Shown here: positions 8,898-16,794 of the stretch, in pieces
How the letters are laid out: each line of letters starts with the position of its first letter
Position numbering within the stretch: the stretch's first letter is position 1
Source: Treponema sp. UBA6988
Lineage (GTDB): Bacteria > Spirochaetota > Spirochaetia > Treponematales > Treponemataceae
Direction: 5' to 3'
Length of the DNA stretch: 46,307 nucleotides
NCBI GenBank assembly: GCA_002448445.1
Contig: DJYC01000063.1
Coordinates: 1-46,307 of the forward strand
Notes under the pieces: model-generated
What the model saw: only the letters and a program-made list of their open reading frames with translations
Databases searched by the model: none
What the model was told of the DNA's origin: nothing
Translations under genes and position numbers: made by a program

Positions 8898-9016
8898 ATA
8901 TTTTTGACTAAAATATCAATATCGCCATAATCAATGTCATTTTTGTCCGTTGCGCTTTTTTGCAGCCGTGGTAAAGTTAAGATAGCAAAAGGCACATAAT
9001 CAACAAGGAGGATTTT

Positions 9017-9775
9017 ATGAAAATCAAAGCAATGGTAAAAATGGCAGTTTTCTTTTTGGCAGCGGCAGCCGCATTTTCTTCTTGCGGAAAATCTTCGCCA
9101 AAAATCACTTTGGACAACGGAGTTTCTCTTGGTGTAGTTTCCGTTCCAGACAACAATTTCTGCATTGCAAAAACGGAAGTGACACAGGAATTCTACGAAG
9201 CAGTTATGGGCGAAAACCCATCGCAGACAAAGGGCGCAAACTTTCCGGTTGAATCCGTAAGCTGGTACGATTCGCTTGTATTCTGCAACAGGCTAAGCGC
9301 TTTGCTGGGAAAGACACCCTGCTACAAGGTAAACGGAAGCAGCAACCCCGATGACTGGGGCTACACTCCCCACCAGAACAAAATCATTGAAGGCGAAATT
9401 GAATTCAACCAAGAGGCCGACGGTTTTAGGATTCCTACAATGGAAGAATGGGATGTTGCCATAAAGGGCGGTGAGAATTTTACATATTCCGGAAGCGAAG
9501 ACTTGGACAGCGTGGCATGGACAGACTGCAACAGCGGTGGTCAGCTTCACGAAGTTGCCCAGCTACAGCCAAACGGTTTTGGAATCTACGACATGTCCGG
9601 CAACGTATTTGAATGGGTCTGGAGCGTAAGGAAGGACACAAGCAGGTACTTGCGCGGAGGAAGCTACTTTGATGCAGCCAGGGCAGGAAAATGCAGTAAC
9701 AAGGAACTGAACTTTGCTTCCCGCCAGTTCAAGACGGCTGGATTCAGAATCACTTGGAACAAACAGGCTTCTTAA
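9017..9775 (+). CDS. Formylglycine-generating-enzyme (SUMF1)-like lipoprotein
   Basis: A 252-residue protein. The signal peptide has a lipobox at AFSSC (C23), so it is probably a membrane-anchored lipoprotein. The rest is an FGE-sulfatase fold: KTEVTQEFYEAVMGENPS, FPVESVSWYDSLVFCNRLS, a GFRIPTMEEW motif, YDMSGNVFEWVW, LRGGSYF and a final AGFRITW. Many such proteins in spirochetes lack the two active-site cysteines of true formylglycine synthases and act as binding or structural domains; I cannot identify a clear active-site pair here. A strong AAGGAGG ribosome binding site precedes ATG 9017. Confidence 0.8.
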   Translation: MKIKAMVKMAVFFLAAAAAFSSCGKSSPKITLDNGVSLGVVSVPDNNFCIAKTEVTQEFYEAVMGENPSQTKGANFPVESVSWYDSLVFCNRLSALLGKTPCYKVNGSSNPDDWGYTPHQNKIIEGEIEFNQEADGFRIPTMEEWDVAIKGGENFTYSGSEDLDSVAWTDCNSGGQLHEVAQLQPNGFGIYDMSGNVFEWVWSVRKDTSRYLRGGSYFDAARAGKCSNKELNFASRQFKTAGFRITWNKQAS

Positions 9776-9788
9776 CCTTAGCTGAACA

Positions 9789-9817
9789 TTGACCCCATTA
9801 TTTCCCGCTGGTATAAT
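9789..9817 (+). promoter_or_regulatory. Promoter of the solute-binding-protein gene
   Basis: TTGACC (9789-9794), a 17-bp spacer and a consensus TATAAT (9812-9817). The predicted start is near 9824. A GCGGGGA ribosome binding site lies before ATG 9846. Confidence 0.75.
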
Positions 9818-9837
9818 CTAAAAAAAATACTAGCGGG
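9804..9837 (+). promoter_or_regulatory. Inverted repeat overlapping the -10 box (operator and/or terminator)
   Basis: CCCGCTGGTAT (9804-9814) pairs with ATACTAGCGGG (9827-9837), an 11-bp arm with one G-T pair. The left arm overlaps the TATAAT box and the right arm leads into the ribosome binding site. For transcripts coming from the upstream gene, the hairpin is followed by a short T run (9841-9845) and could act as a terminator. For the downstream gene it could be a repressor operator. Confidence 0.55.
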
Positions 9838-9845
9838 GAATTTTT

Positions 9846-11516
9846 ATGTTTACAAAAATTGCAAACAAGATAATCCGTATTGCGACAACACTTGCTCTGC
9901 TTCTGTTGCTATCAACTGTCTGTGCTACAGCAGATACAATCGGAAAGAAAAAAGCTGATCCGGCTTTGAACGGAGAATGGCTCTGGAACGACCAGTGTGT
10001 AGTCTCCTTTGACAACGGAAAAGTAACCATGCTTGACATTTCTACCGACACCATGATGCGCGGAACTTACCGAACCACTTCCGATTCTACCTATGACGAA
10101 GTTCATTCCATCTTTTACGAAGAATACAATTTTGAAACCGGCAAATGGGAAACAATGGACAAGACAGAATCCGGTACAGATGCCTATACCCTTCCCGACG
10201 ACAATACCCTGCTTTTAAGAGAAGAAGGAGAGTTCCTTACTTTTAAGCGCGGAAGCTACCTAAAGGAATACATGGCAAAAATATCCGCCGAAGTAAAACA
10301 GAATCTTGCCGAAAAAGACCTAACTCTTGTTGTATGGTCATTTACAGACGAAGTGGAAGGCATGATTGAGGATAATAACTTCGGTTACAAAAGAAGCCAC
10401 CCCAACATGGCGGTTGAATACTCTCTTACACCAACAGACATGTTTTCCGCCAAGCTGGACTCAGCTTTTTCTTCTGGCCGTGAATGCCCGGATGTTTTTG
10501 CCTTGGAAAGCTTTTTTGTGCGCAAGTACATCGAAGAAGGCTCTAAGTTCTTGCTCCCTCTCGATGATGTTTATGCAGAAATCAAGGACAAGATGGCCGA
10601 ATACCCCATGCAGGTTGGTACATACAAGGGTCACGTCTACGGTATGGCATGGCAGATATGTCCCGGTGCAGTATTCTACCGCAGAAGCATTGCCAAGCAG
10701 ATTCTTGGCACAGACGATCCTGTAGAAGTTCAAAAATACATGTCCGACTTTACAAAGTTCCGCCAACTTACAGAATTAATCGACAAAAGATCCAACGGAA
10801 GCGTAAAGACTGTATCCTCAACGGCAGACTTGTTCCTTGCCTACAAGGCTTCCCGCAAGAATCCCTGGGTTGCAAACGAAAAGCTCGTCATTGACCCCGC
10901 CATGGAAGACTACATGGAAATGTGCAAGATTATGCACGACAAAGGTTATGAAGGAAAGGTAGGCCAGTGGTCAGAAGGCTGGTTTGCCGGAATGAAGGAT
11001 TGTCTTAGGGATGAACGAGGAGAAAACATAAAGGTATTCTGCTACTTTCTCCCAACATGGGGGCTCCACTATGTTCTTAAGACAAACACTTGGGAAACTT
11101 CTGGTGACTGGGCAATGTGCCAGGGTCCCGCAAAATACTACTGGGGAGGTACATGGCTTGCAGCTTACAAGGGAACAAAGAACCCAAATGCCGCTAAGGA
11201 GATGATAAAATACCTCGTTTCTGATGACAAGTTCTGTAAGGGCTATGCACAAAAAACAGGCGATACTCTTTGCAACTTGCACACACAGGATGCCATAAAA
11301 GACGAATATTCCGAAAGCTTCCTTAATGGCCAAAACCACTACAAAGAATTCTGCAAAATAGCAAAGGGCATAAACGGAAGCCTAACCCAAAGCACAGACC
11401 AGACCATAGAAGAACTTTGGAACGAAGCTGTCTATGACTATGTTATGGGAGAAAAGTCCAAACAAGATGCCCTTAGCCAATTCAAGTCCAAAGTTAAGAC
11501 AAAGCTAGGATTCTAG
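9846..11516 (+). CDS. Extracellular solute-binding protein with extra N-terminal beta-rich domain
   Basis: A 556-residue exported protein. It has an N-terminal signal segment (TTLALLLLLSTVCATA) without a clear lipobox. Residues ~35-140 form a short domain that starts LNGEWLWNDQCVVSFDNGKVTM and reads like a small lipocalin-like or beta-barrel module. From about residue 155 (LTLVVWSFTDEVEGMI) it is a family 1 sugar-type solute-binding protein, including PDVFALESFF, a GMAWQICPGAVFYRR hinge region and GGTWLAAYKGTKNPNAAKEM. No ABC permease genes adjoin, so it is an orphan binding protein. It may be a sensor or share a distant transporter. The fused N-terminal module is unusual. Confidence 0.78.
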   Translation: MFTKIANKIIRIATTLALLLLLSTVCATADTIGKKKADPALNGEWLWNDQCVVSFDNGKVTMLDISTDTMMRGTYRTTSDSTYDEVHSIFYEEYNFETGKWETMDKTESGTDAYTLPDDNTLLLREEGEFLTFKRGSYLKEYMAKISAEVKQNLAEKDLTLVVWSFTDEVEGMIEDNNFGYKRSHPNMAVEYSLTPTDMFSAKLDSAFSSGRECPDVFALESFFVRKYIEEGSKFLLPLDDVYAEIKDKMAEYPMQVGTYKGHVYGMAWQICPGAVFYRRSIAKQILGTDDPVEVQKYMSDFTKFRQLTELIDKRSNGSVKTVSSTADLFLAYKASRKNPWVANEKLVIDPAMEDYMEMCKIMHDKGYEGKVGQWSEGWFAGMKDCLRDERGENIKVFCYFLPTWGLHYVLKTNTWETSGDWAMCQGPAKYYWGGTWLAAYKGTKNPNAAKEMIKYLVSDDKFCKGYAQKTGDTLCNLHTQDAIKDEYSESFLNGQNHYKEFCKIAKGINGSLTQSTDQTIEELWNEAVYDYVMGEKSKQDALSQFKSKVKTKLGF

Positions 11517-11533
11517 GAAAAACAAAAGCAGCA

Positions 11534-11717
11534 AATCAACGCACCCCGCAGCAAGCTACGGGGTATGAGTTCCTCATAAAACGAATCCCCCTGTATCAAA
11601 ACATCCTTACGCGAACCAACGAGGTGTGCGTTGTTCTTAAAAGGTATTGCAGTCAGGGTTGAATACCCTTATTCCGCCCCAAGGGGCGGGGTATTCAACC
11701 CTTCCGCGCGAATAAAA
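11534..11717 (+). repeat. 184-bp hairpin-rich repeat, copy 1 (possible non-autonomous IS200/IS605-like element)
   Basis: This is near-identical to 17690-17874; the only difference I find is one extra C in that copy. It begins AATCAACGCACCCCGC, contains an ACCCCG/CGGGGT hairpin and ends with a nested hairpin built from GGGTTGAATACC/GGTATTCAACCC around CGCCCCAAGGGGCG, then TTCCGCGCGAATAAAA. It has no long ORF and no terminal inverted repeats, but subterminal hairpins at both sides, as in palindrome-associated elements mobilised by TnpA. Confidence 0.7.
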
Positions 11718-11942
11718 GCACGGCAGGCACTGGAGGGGCGGTTGGTTAAAAATTGCATCCATGCAATTTTTAACCATGAGTTTTCCGATGGAAAACTCAC
11801 TTGTTTTGATTGCTAACGTATTGACGCGCCCTCCATGGCGCTATTTGTTTACATATAAGGGAACGGAACCCCGCAAGCGCCACCCACAAGGCATAAGAGG
11901 CAGCAGAAAGCCCAAATTGACCCAAGTGCAAGTGCCGCAGAA
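11718..11942 (+). repeat. GC-rich mosaic repeat with AT-rich hairpins (copy C)
   Basis: GGCAGGCACTGGAGGGGC is followed by a perfect 15-bp-arm hairpin (11744-11775) and a 9-bp-arm hairpin (11778-11798). Then come a CCTCCATGGCGCTATTTGTTT block and a right end with GAACCCCGCAAGCGCCAC and AAGTGCCGCA. The left and right ends match those at 18120-18270 and, reversed, 45785-45965. With the 184-bp repeat it fills the whole gap between the binding-protein gene and rlmL. Confidence 0.65.
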
Positions 11943-11970
11943 TTCAATTAAAAACTGGAATCCCCAACCC

Positions 11971-11999
11971 TTGCCCATTGTGACAAAATATGCTAAAAT
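11971..11999 (+). promoter_or_regulatory. rlmL-like gene promoter, leaderless type
   Basis: TTGCCC (11971-11976), 17 bp, TAAAAT (11994-11999), 6 nt, ATG 12006. No Shine-Dalgarno sequence. Confidence 0.68.
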
Positions 12000-12005
12000 G
12001 TCAAC

Positions 12006-13172
12006 ATGAACACTTATGCTTCACTTTGCGCTGTGGGCGCGGAACACATTCTTGGAAATGAACTCAAACACCTGGGCTTTAAGCTTGAATCAAATGCCCC
12101 AGGCCGTGTTTTCTTTACCGACGGCTCAAGCGGATTTGATGCGGTATACAAGGCAAATTTCTGCTTGCGCACCGCAGACCGCGTTTACATTCAGATGGCA
12201 AAGTACAAGGCAGACAATTTTGACTCCTTGTTTGCAGGATGCTACCAGGCTCCATGGCAGGATTTTTTGCGTAAGGATTCCCGAGTAGTAGTGGACAAGG
12301 TCCGTGCCTACAAAAGCCGCATAGAAAGCGAGCACACCGTTCAGTCCATGATTCAAAAGGCAATCTACAAAAAGCTTGGCGAAGTCTGGGGAATCACAAC
12401 CATGCCCGAAAGCGGCGAAAAATGCGACGTTCGCGTTTACATAGACGAAGACATAGTCCGCATAATGCTAGACACAAGCGGAGACCCCCTGCACAAAAGA
12501 GGCTACCGCACAGACGGCGGAACAGCCCCCCTGCGCGAAACAACAGCCGCACTTCTTTTGCAGGAACTTATGTGGCGAAGAAAAACCCCCTTGCACGACC
12601 CATTCTGCGGAAGCGGAACAATAGCCATAGAAGCAGCACTCTACGCCCACAACGTTGCACCCGGACTTGGAAGGCACTTTGCATACGAACACCTTTCCTT
12701 TTACGACCCAAACCGCGTGCTTGAACTAAAAAAAGCAGAAGCCGCAAAAATCCGCACGGACGTTGAATGCAGAATAACAGGCAGCGACATTGACGGTGAC
12801 GCAGTCCAACGCTCCGCACTGAATGCAGAACACGCATGCGTTACGGCTGGAAGGGCCTTGCAGCTTATCGGAAGCGACTCCCGCATACCAAGACCGGAAT
12901 TCATCAGAAGCTCCTTTGCAGACTTAAAAGCCCCATTTGAAACAGGCCTTATCCTCTGCAACCCACCTTACGGCGAAAGACTCGGAGACCAGTCACAGGC
13001 AGAAACCCTTTACCAAGACATGGCGTCCCTCTTTACAGACTTCCCCGGCTGGCAGATAGGCGTAATCACAAGCCAAAAAAGCTTCCAGAAATGCATAGGC
13101 CGCTATGCAGACCACCAGAAAAATTTAAAGGCTGGAAACCTTGATACAACGCTTTACGTCTACAACGCATAA
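12006..13172 (+). CDS. rlmL: 23S rRNA guanine-N2 methyltransferase, RlmL/YpsC type
   Basis: A 388-residue enzyme of the THUMP-methyltransferase class, as long as the N-terminal half of E. coli RlmL and similar to stand-alone YpsC proteins. Residues ~45-155 form the ferredoxin-like/THUMP RNA-binding part. HDPFCGSGTIAIEAAL (~residue 200) is SAM-binding motif I. GSDIDGDAV follows, and NPPYGERLGD near residue 320 is the catalytic NPPY motif for exocyclic amino methylation (G2445 in E. coli numbering by family knowledge). A TetR gene follows after 9 nt, probably in one transcript. Confidence 0.88.
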   Translation: MNTYASLCAVGAEHILGNELKHLGFKLESNAPGRVFFTDGSSGFDAVYKANFCLRTADRVYIQMAKYKADNFDSLFAGCYQAPWQDFLRKDSRVVVDKVRAYKSRIESEHTVQSMIQKAIYKKLGEVWGITTMPESGEKCDVRVYIDEDIVRIMLDTSGDPLHKRGYRTDGGTAPLRETTAALLLQELMWRRKTPLHDPFCGSGTIAIEAALYAHNVAPGLGRHFAYEHLSFYDPNRVLELKKAEAAKIRTDVECRITGSDIDGDAVQRSALNAEHACVTAGRALQLIGSDSRIPRPEFIRSSFADLKAPFETGLILCNPPYGERLGDQSQAETLYQDMASLFTDFPGWQIGVITSQKSFQKCIGRYADHQKNLKAGNLDTTLYVYNA

Positions 13173-13181
13173 GGAAAAAAA

Positions 13182-13784
13182 ATGGCTGTCCTTGTTGAAC
13201 ACGAAAAAAGAAAAAAAGAAATACTCGAAAAATCGCTGGAACTTTTTATAGAAGAAGGCTACGAAGACGTAACCTTCCAAAAAATAGCTGACCGTTGCGC
13301 AATCACAAGAACCACGCTTTACATCTACTTTAAGAACAAGCGCGAAATATTCCTGTGGAGCATAAAGCAGCTTACCGGCGGCATAGAAAAAAGCATACTA
13401 AAGATAATGGCGGACGAAAGCCTTAACGAAATAGACTGCCTAAAAAAAATCTTTAGCCTAATTTGTGCCGAATGCGAAAAAAACGCCCGCCTTTTCCACG
13501 TACTCCTGGACTACCTCTTGCAGTTAAAAAAAAGCGAAGGCAACCCCAGGGAAAGGGTTAAGCGCAGGGTAATACGCCTTGAACACTTGCTTACAACGGT
13601 AATACTCCGCGGACAAAAAAAAGGCCTCATAAGAAACCTTCCGGTAAAAGAAATAGATGCCCTATTGTTCAGCCTTATAGAAAGCGCCCTCTTTAAAATT
13701 TCCGTATACGGAGAGCAAAGCCTGGAAGACAGCCGCCTGTTAATTGAATTTACAATCGACAGCCTAAAAACTTCGCAGGAATAA
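13182..13784 (+). CDS. TetR-family transcriptional regulator
   Basis: A 200-residue regulator. The N-terminal TetR helix-turn-helix spans residues ~10-58 (FIEEGYEDVTFQKIADRCAI, then TRTTLYIYFKNKREIF). The C-terminal ~140 residues are helical and would bind a ligand and dimerise; no ligand is predictable. It follows rlmL by 9 nt with an AAGGAAA ribosome binding site. No transporter or efflux gene adjoins, so the target is unknown; autoregulation through the rlmL promoter is possible. Confidence 0.85.
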   Translation: MAVLVEHEKRKKEILEKSLELFIEEGYEDVTFQKIADRCAITRTTLYIYFKNKREIFLWSIKQLTGGIEKSILKIMADESLNEIDCLKKIFSLICAECEKNARLFHVLLDYLLQLKKSEGNPRERVKRRVIRLEHLLTTVILRGQKKGLIRNLPVKEIDALLFSLIESALFKISVYGEQSLEDSRLLIEFTIDSLKTSQE

Positions 13785-13854
13785 TTTTTCTCTTTTTCTT
13801 TCTTGCGGCACTTTTTCCTGCAAAACTTCTGCGTCTTAAAAGAAAAGCTTGCCA

Positions 13855-14060
13855 TTTTTAAAAAACAATAGCGCCACGGATGGCTCCCCAAGTCCGGTCC
13901 CTGAGGCTCTCGAAGGGCCTTGTAAAGTCCTAGCAAAAAAATGGCAAGTAGGCCATCTTTAAGGGGCTTTCCGGGGTTCCGCGGGTCCCCTACCCGCTCC
14001 ATTGCTATCGCAACGGCTACGCCGCCCCTCCAATCCCGGCCGTGCATTTATTTGCAAAAG
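13855..14060 (-). repeat. GC-rich mosaic repeat (copy D, reverse sense)
   Basis: Read on the minus strand, this contains GGGATTGGAGGGGCGGCGTA, an AGCCGTTGCGATAGCAATGG segment, GGAACCCCGGAAAGCC and a GGTCCCTGAG-type motif. It is the same family as 145-303 and 29500-29625. An AATAGCGCCA block at its left edge is also present, in either sense, at 11840 and 21300. The remaining 14061-14134 shows no recognisable feature. Confidence 0.65.
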
Positions 14061-14134
14061 GAAGACTTCAAAACCTGTTAGGCCATCTGCGCATCATATT
14101 TTTTTATTCCCGCAAATAGACATTTGTGGGAATA

Positions 14135-14594
14135 GGCAGGGTTGGCTTTATGTCAAAGAACTTGTGTCACAACGGCTTCTTATAGGGCTTTGTGATGTTA
14201 TGCCAAGACTGCACCCCTTTCCTTTATTGCCTTCATCTGTCCTTCTGTAAGTTTAAACAATTCTTTTATGCGCTTTTCCGTCATATCTCCACTTTCAAGC
14301 AGCTTTGTGGCCATTTCAATTCTCTCTTCAATTTTTGCTTCTCCCCTTTCTTCTTTTGCAAATTCTTCCATTATTCTGCACATGTGCCTTACCCCCTTGT
14401 CGCTTTCCTTGAGGTACCTGGCCCTTTCGGCCAGAATCCTGCTCTTCATGTCATCTGGATGCGGGCTAGCATTTTCTGCTTCTTTGACAAGTCTTTTTTG
14501 TTCATACCGTATTTTAGCATTAAAGAGGCAAAGTATCAACTTTTTTACTTTCTGCGGAATGGCTTTTCTATGTGGCTAAAATTTCCATGAATGC
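14135..14594 (-). mobile_element. Rpn-type element copy 1, internally deleted
   Basis: This unit and 15795-16776 are in the same orientation and share the 3' flank (about 70 bp of near identity starting GGCAGGGTTGGCTTTATG), the 3' coding part, the 5' coding start, and a diverged 5' flank ending near a CAATGC/GAATGC motif. This copy has lost about 500 bp of the coding region. Together the two copies bracket the Rhs tip and immunity-like genes. Confidence 0.65.
14198..14505 (-). pseudogene. Rpn family PD-(D/E)XK nuclease/transposase, internally deleted
   Basis: The ancestral ATG is at 14505 and still encodes the family N-terminus MNKKDLSKKQKMLARIQ. The frame then jumps to the DMKS segment near residue 188 of the intact paralog at 15858-16670 and shifts, giving an early stop (reads MT*). 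The C-terminal part (KERARYLKESDKG-like to the end) is preserved in another frame. The catalytic core (D73, E87, Q89 of the intact copy) is lost. A reading that starts further upstream at 14539 crosses the junction but is not the original gene. Confidence 0.8.
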
Positions 14595-14673
14595 ATTTGA
14601 GCCACAGTTTTTTTTCTATCTAAAGCGTCTGGTAAAAAAAGAAATGTAGAACAGGCTGAAGAATTCTTTCTTA

Positions 14674-15126
14674 TTACCCATTGATAACTCTCTTCAATTC
14701 AAAATATTCAAGAACATCCTCTGTTCCAGAACAAAAAATTACTGTACAAAAAACAATGCCATCACCTTTTCCCGTAAACAAGTAAAAGCATCCTAAAACG
14801 AAAAATAAACCAAATAAGCATATTTGCAGTTCTGGAAAATGGCCAATATAGTTTTGTTGCATTTTTAGCATTCTTTCTCGTGAATAATTTTTCACAAGAC
14901 AATAATGTGCAAAATATGCCAGGGACTTTATTATATAAAGAAACAAGCAAGCTTTCCAAACATAAGCACCTCCCCAAAACAAATCTCTGCACGATAGAAT
15001 TGTTATCCATATAAGTGGAAAAAACAAAAATTTTAACCAATGTTTTTTTAGAAACATAAAACGCTTATCGAATTTATCCATACCGTTTTCATCTATCGTA
15101 TCTTCCATATTGCTCTTGCTCCCCAA
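14674..15126 (-). CDS. Putative Rhs-associated immunity protein, multi-pass membrane
   Basis: A protein of 150 residues (or 144 from ATG at 15108) with four hydrophobic segments: LKFLFFPLIWITIL, ACLFLYIIKSLAYFAHY, LQICLFGLFFVLGCFYLF and GIVFCTVIFCSG. I recognise no family. It overlaps the end of the Rhs tip gene by 34 bp. A GGAGGAG ribosome binding site inside that gene sits 4 nt before a TTG start at 15126, favouring that start. The position directly after a polymorphic toxin tip is where cognate immunity genes lie. A membrane immunity protein would suit a membrane-acting toxin (inference). Confidence 0.6.
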   Translation of the reverse strand: MGSKSNMEDTIDENGMDKFDKRFMFLKKHWLKFLFFPLIWITILSCRDLFWGGAYVWKACLFLYIIKSLAYFAHYCLVKNYSRERMLKMQQNYIGHFPELQICLFGLFFVLGCFYLFTGKGDGIVFCTVIFCSGTEDVLEYFELKRVING

Positions 15127-15776
15127 TAAACTCCTCCACCAATATTACCTAATTCAATCCCATTTTGTTGACAATTTTTCATATCAAACGAAATACCAAT
15201 TCCTGCAGAAACTTTGGCTTGCTGCGTATAATGCGGAATAGGACATTCACCAGAATGATTTAAAACATTTGAAATCGCTGTATCCCTTAGATTTGGGGTC
15301 ATCGTCTTTATTATCAAATCGCGCAATGTATTCGTTCCAAAAGCCCCGAGACCAACTTCAACCCCACAGCCTCCCTGCGCACCTAGTACTATGTACGCCT
15401 CTTTGGAGGACTCTTTATTTGCCTTTTTGTCTGCCGGTTTATATATTGTCACTATATAAGCTTCGAGTCCAATTCCCACACCTAATGCCACTCTAGGATT
15501 TATTCCATAAACATTAACTTTTGTCGCATCAACAACTGGACATAAATAGTCCAAAATTTCCCCATAACTAGTAAAATTTTTGGTTATGCCAGATTTTTCT
15601 CCGTAAGCAGTTATTGTATATCCACAATTCGGAGCCTGCAAATATGCTGATGCATTTATCAAATCATCCACATCGTCCAAATTTGCAAATATTCTCATGG
15701 GATTATGAGAATCAACTTCAAAATTCCCATCCGGGTCTATATAGCGTACCGGGTTGTTGGCCGCGTATGCATACAA
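15093..15776 (-). CDS. Orphan Rhs C-terminal toxin tip (5'-truncated rhs)
   Basis: A 227-residue frame opening with YAYAANNPVRYIDPDG, the end of the Rhs/YD-repeat core where the variable toxin tip begins. The whole Rhs core is missing: the 5' edge abuts the Rpn unit starting at 15795, so this is a displaced tip, not a full gene. The TTG at its start is internal to the core and has no good ribosome binding site. The tip (~residues 20-227) is rich in Gly and beta-strand patterns (VALGVGIGLEAYIV, VLGAQGGCGVEVGLGAFG, IGGGVYWGARAIW), with no nuclease motif seen. A membrane-active role is possible. Confidence 0.65.
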   Translation of the reverse strand: MYAYAANNPVRYIDPDGNFEVDSHNPMRIFANLDDVDDLINASAYLQAPNCGYTITAYGEKSGITKNFTSYGEILDYLCPVVDATKVNVYGINPRVALGVGIGLEAYIVTIYKPADKKANKESSKEAYIVLGAQGGCGVEVGLGAFGTNTLRDLIIKTMTPNLRDTAISNVLNHSGECPIPHYTQQAKVSAGIGISFDMKNCQQNGIELGNIGGGVYWGARAIWKIR

Positions 15777-15794
15777 ACCGCCATATGTGGGACT

Positions 15795-16776
15795 GGCAGG
15801 GTTGGCTTTATGTCAAAGAACTTATGTCACAACGGCTTCTTATAGGGCTTTGTGATGTTATGCCAGAACCGCAACCCTTTCCTTTATTGCCTTCATCTGC
15901 CTTTCTGTGAGCTTAAACAATTCTTTTATGCGCTCTTCCGTCATATCGCCACTTTCAAGCAGCTTTGCGGCCATTTCAATAGTTCTCTCGTCCCTTCCTT
16001 CTTTTCTTTCTTCTTTTGCAAATTCTTCCATTATTCTGCACATGTGCTTTACCCCCTTGTCGCTTTCCTTTAGGTACCTGACCCTTTCGGCCAGAATCTT
16101 GCTCTTCATGTCACCGGCCTTCTTGCAGTGAAAGTCATGCATAAGGTCGCCCATAGGGTCATTGCCCTTGTATTTGCCGTTCACATAGATTATGTGTGCA
16201 CCGTCATTGAACGGTTCTTCGCCATCTACGTATCTGTCTATCTTATACAGAGCCCTTCCCTTTTTGTATATGTCATTCTCCGTGATGAAGATGACATAGC
16301 TTTCCAGCAGCTTGCCGGCATCCGTTCCCGGAACCGTTTCGTCCGCATCCATAAGGGCTGAATTATAGCGTGCCCTTCTTGCGCCGGCACCCTTGTCTGC
16401 CCTCTGTATCTCAATGTCGTAAGGCTTTCCCCTGCTGTCCCTTGCAAAGACGTCAAGGCGTACGGAGCGTCCTTCCAGGCTTTTTACGGCCTTCTGGGCA
16501 AGCACATCAATTACCTTGAGCCTCTTGTTGCCAAGGATGGTCTGGAGCACAAACTGGGTGCACTCCTTGTCATTCTCAAAGAAGCGGGTCATGAAGTCAT
16601 CGTCCATCAGGGTGAACTCCTGGATGCGGGCCAGCATCTTCTGCTTCTTTGACAAGTCTTTCTTGTTCATAAGTTATATTATCATAGAAAGAGGCTGGAC
16701 TTCAACTTTTTTGGAGTCTGCTTTTGTAAATTTTTCTGCGGAACTGGCTTTTACATGGGGGCAAAATCCACGCAAT
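15795..16776 (-). mobile_element. Rpn-type element copy 2, intact
   Basis: This is the full-length version of the unit at 14135-14594. It includes the shared 3' flank, the 270-residue Rpn-like gene and a 5' flank with TTCAACTTTTTT and CTGCGGAA blocks recognisable in both copies. No terminal inverted repeats or clear target duplication are visible. Confidence 0.6.
15858..16670 (-). CDS. Rpn family recombination-promoting nuclease / putative transposase (PD-(D/E)XK)
   Basis: A 270-residue protein of the PDDEXK_2/Rpn family, which is expanded in Treponema genomes. The N-terminus reads LARIQEFTLMDDDFMTRFF. The nuclease core has RLDVFARDSRGKPYDIEIQR with D73, E87 and Q89 as likely metal-binding residues. 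A C-terminal helical tail follows (MAAKLLESGDMTEERIKELF). Rpn proteins are DNA endonucleases promoting RecA-independent recombination; true transposition is unproven. A possible promoter (TTGAAG, 18 bp, TAATAT) lies 5 nt before ATG 16670, so it too may be leaderless. Confidence 0.85.
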   Translation of the reverse strand: MNKKDLSKKQKMLARIQEFTLMDDDFMTRFFENDKECTQFVLQTILGNKRLKVIDVLAQKAVKSLEGRSVRLDVFARDSRGKPYDIEIQRADKGAGARRARYNSALMDADETVPGTDAGKLLESYVIFITENDIYKKGRALYKIDRYVDGEEPFNDGAHIIYVNGKYKGNDPMGDLMHDFHCKKAGDMKSKILAERVRYLKESDKGVKHMCRIMEEFAKEERKEGRDERTIEMAAKLLESGDMTEERIKELFKLTERQMKAIKERVAVLA

Positions 16777-16794
16777 GCCGTCAAATTGCTAATG

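Noticed and set aside
8960..9003. Promoter TTGCAG / TAGCAA upstream of the FGE-like lipoprotein gene
   Set aside because: Spacing is 17 bp but the -10 box is weak, so it is not listed as a feature.
11631..12009. Short plus-strand ORFs in the gap before rlmL
   Set aside because: They consist of the 184-bp repeat and mosaic repeat sequence and would run over the rlmL promoter.
14061..14134. Possible terminal inverted repeats or target duplication for the Rpn units
   Set aside because: I compared the outer edges of both units by eye and saw no matching inverted ends or direct duplications.
15614..16073. Plus-strand ORFs crossing the Rhs tip and Rpn gene
   Set aside because: Antisense to recognised minus-strand coding sequence and its repeated flank.
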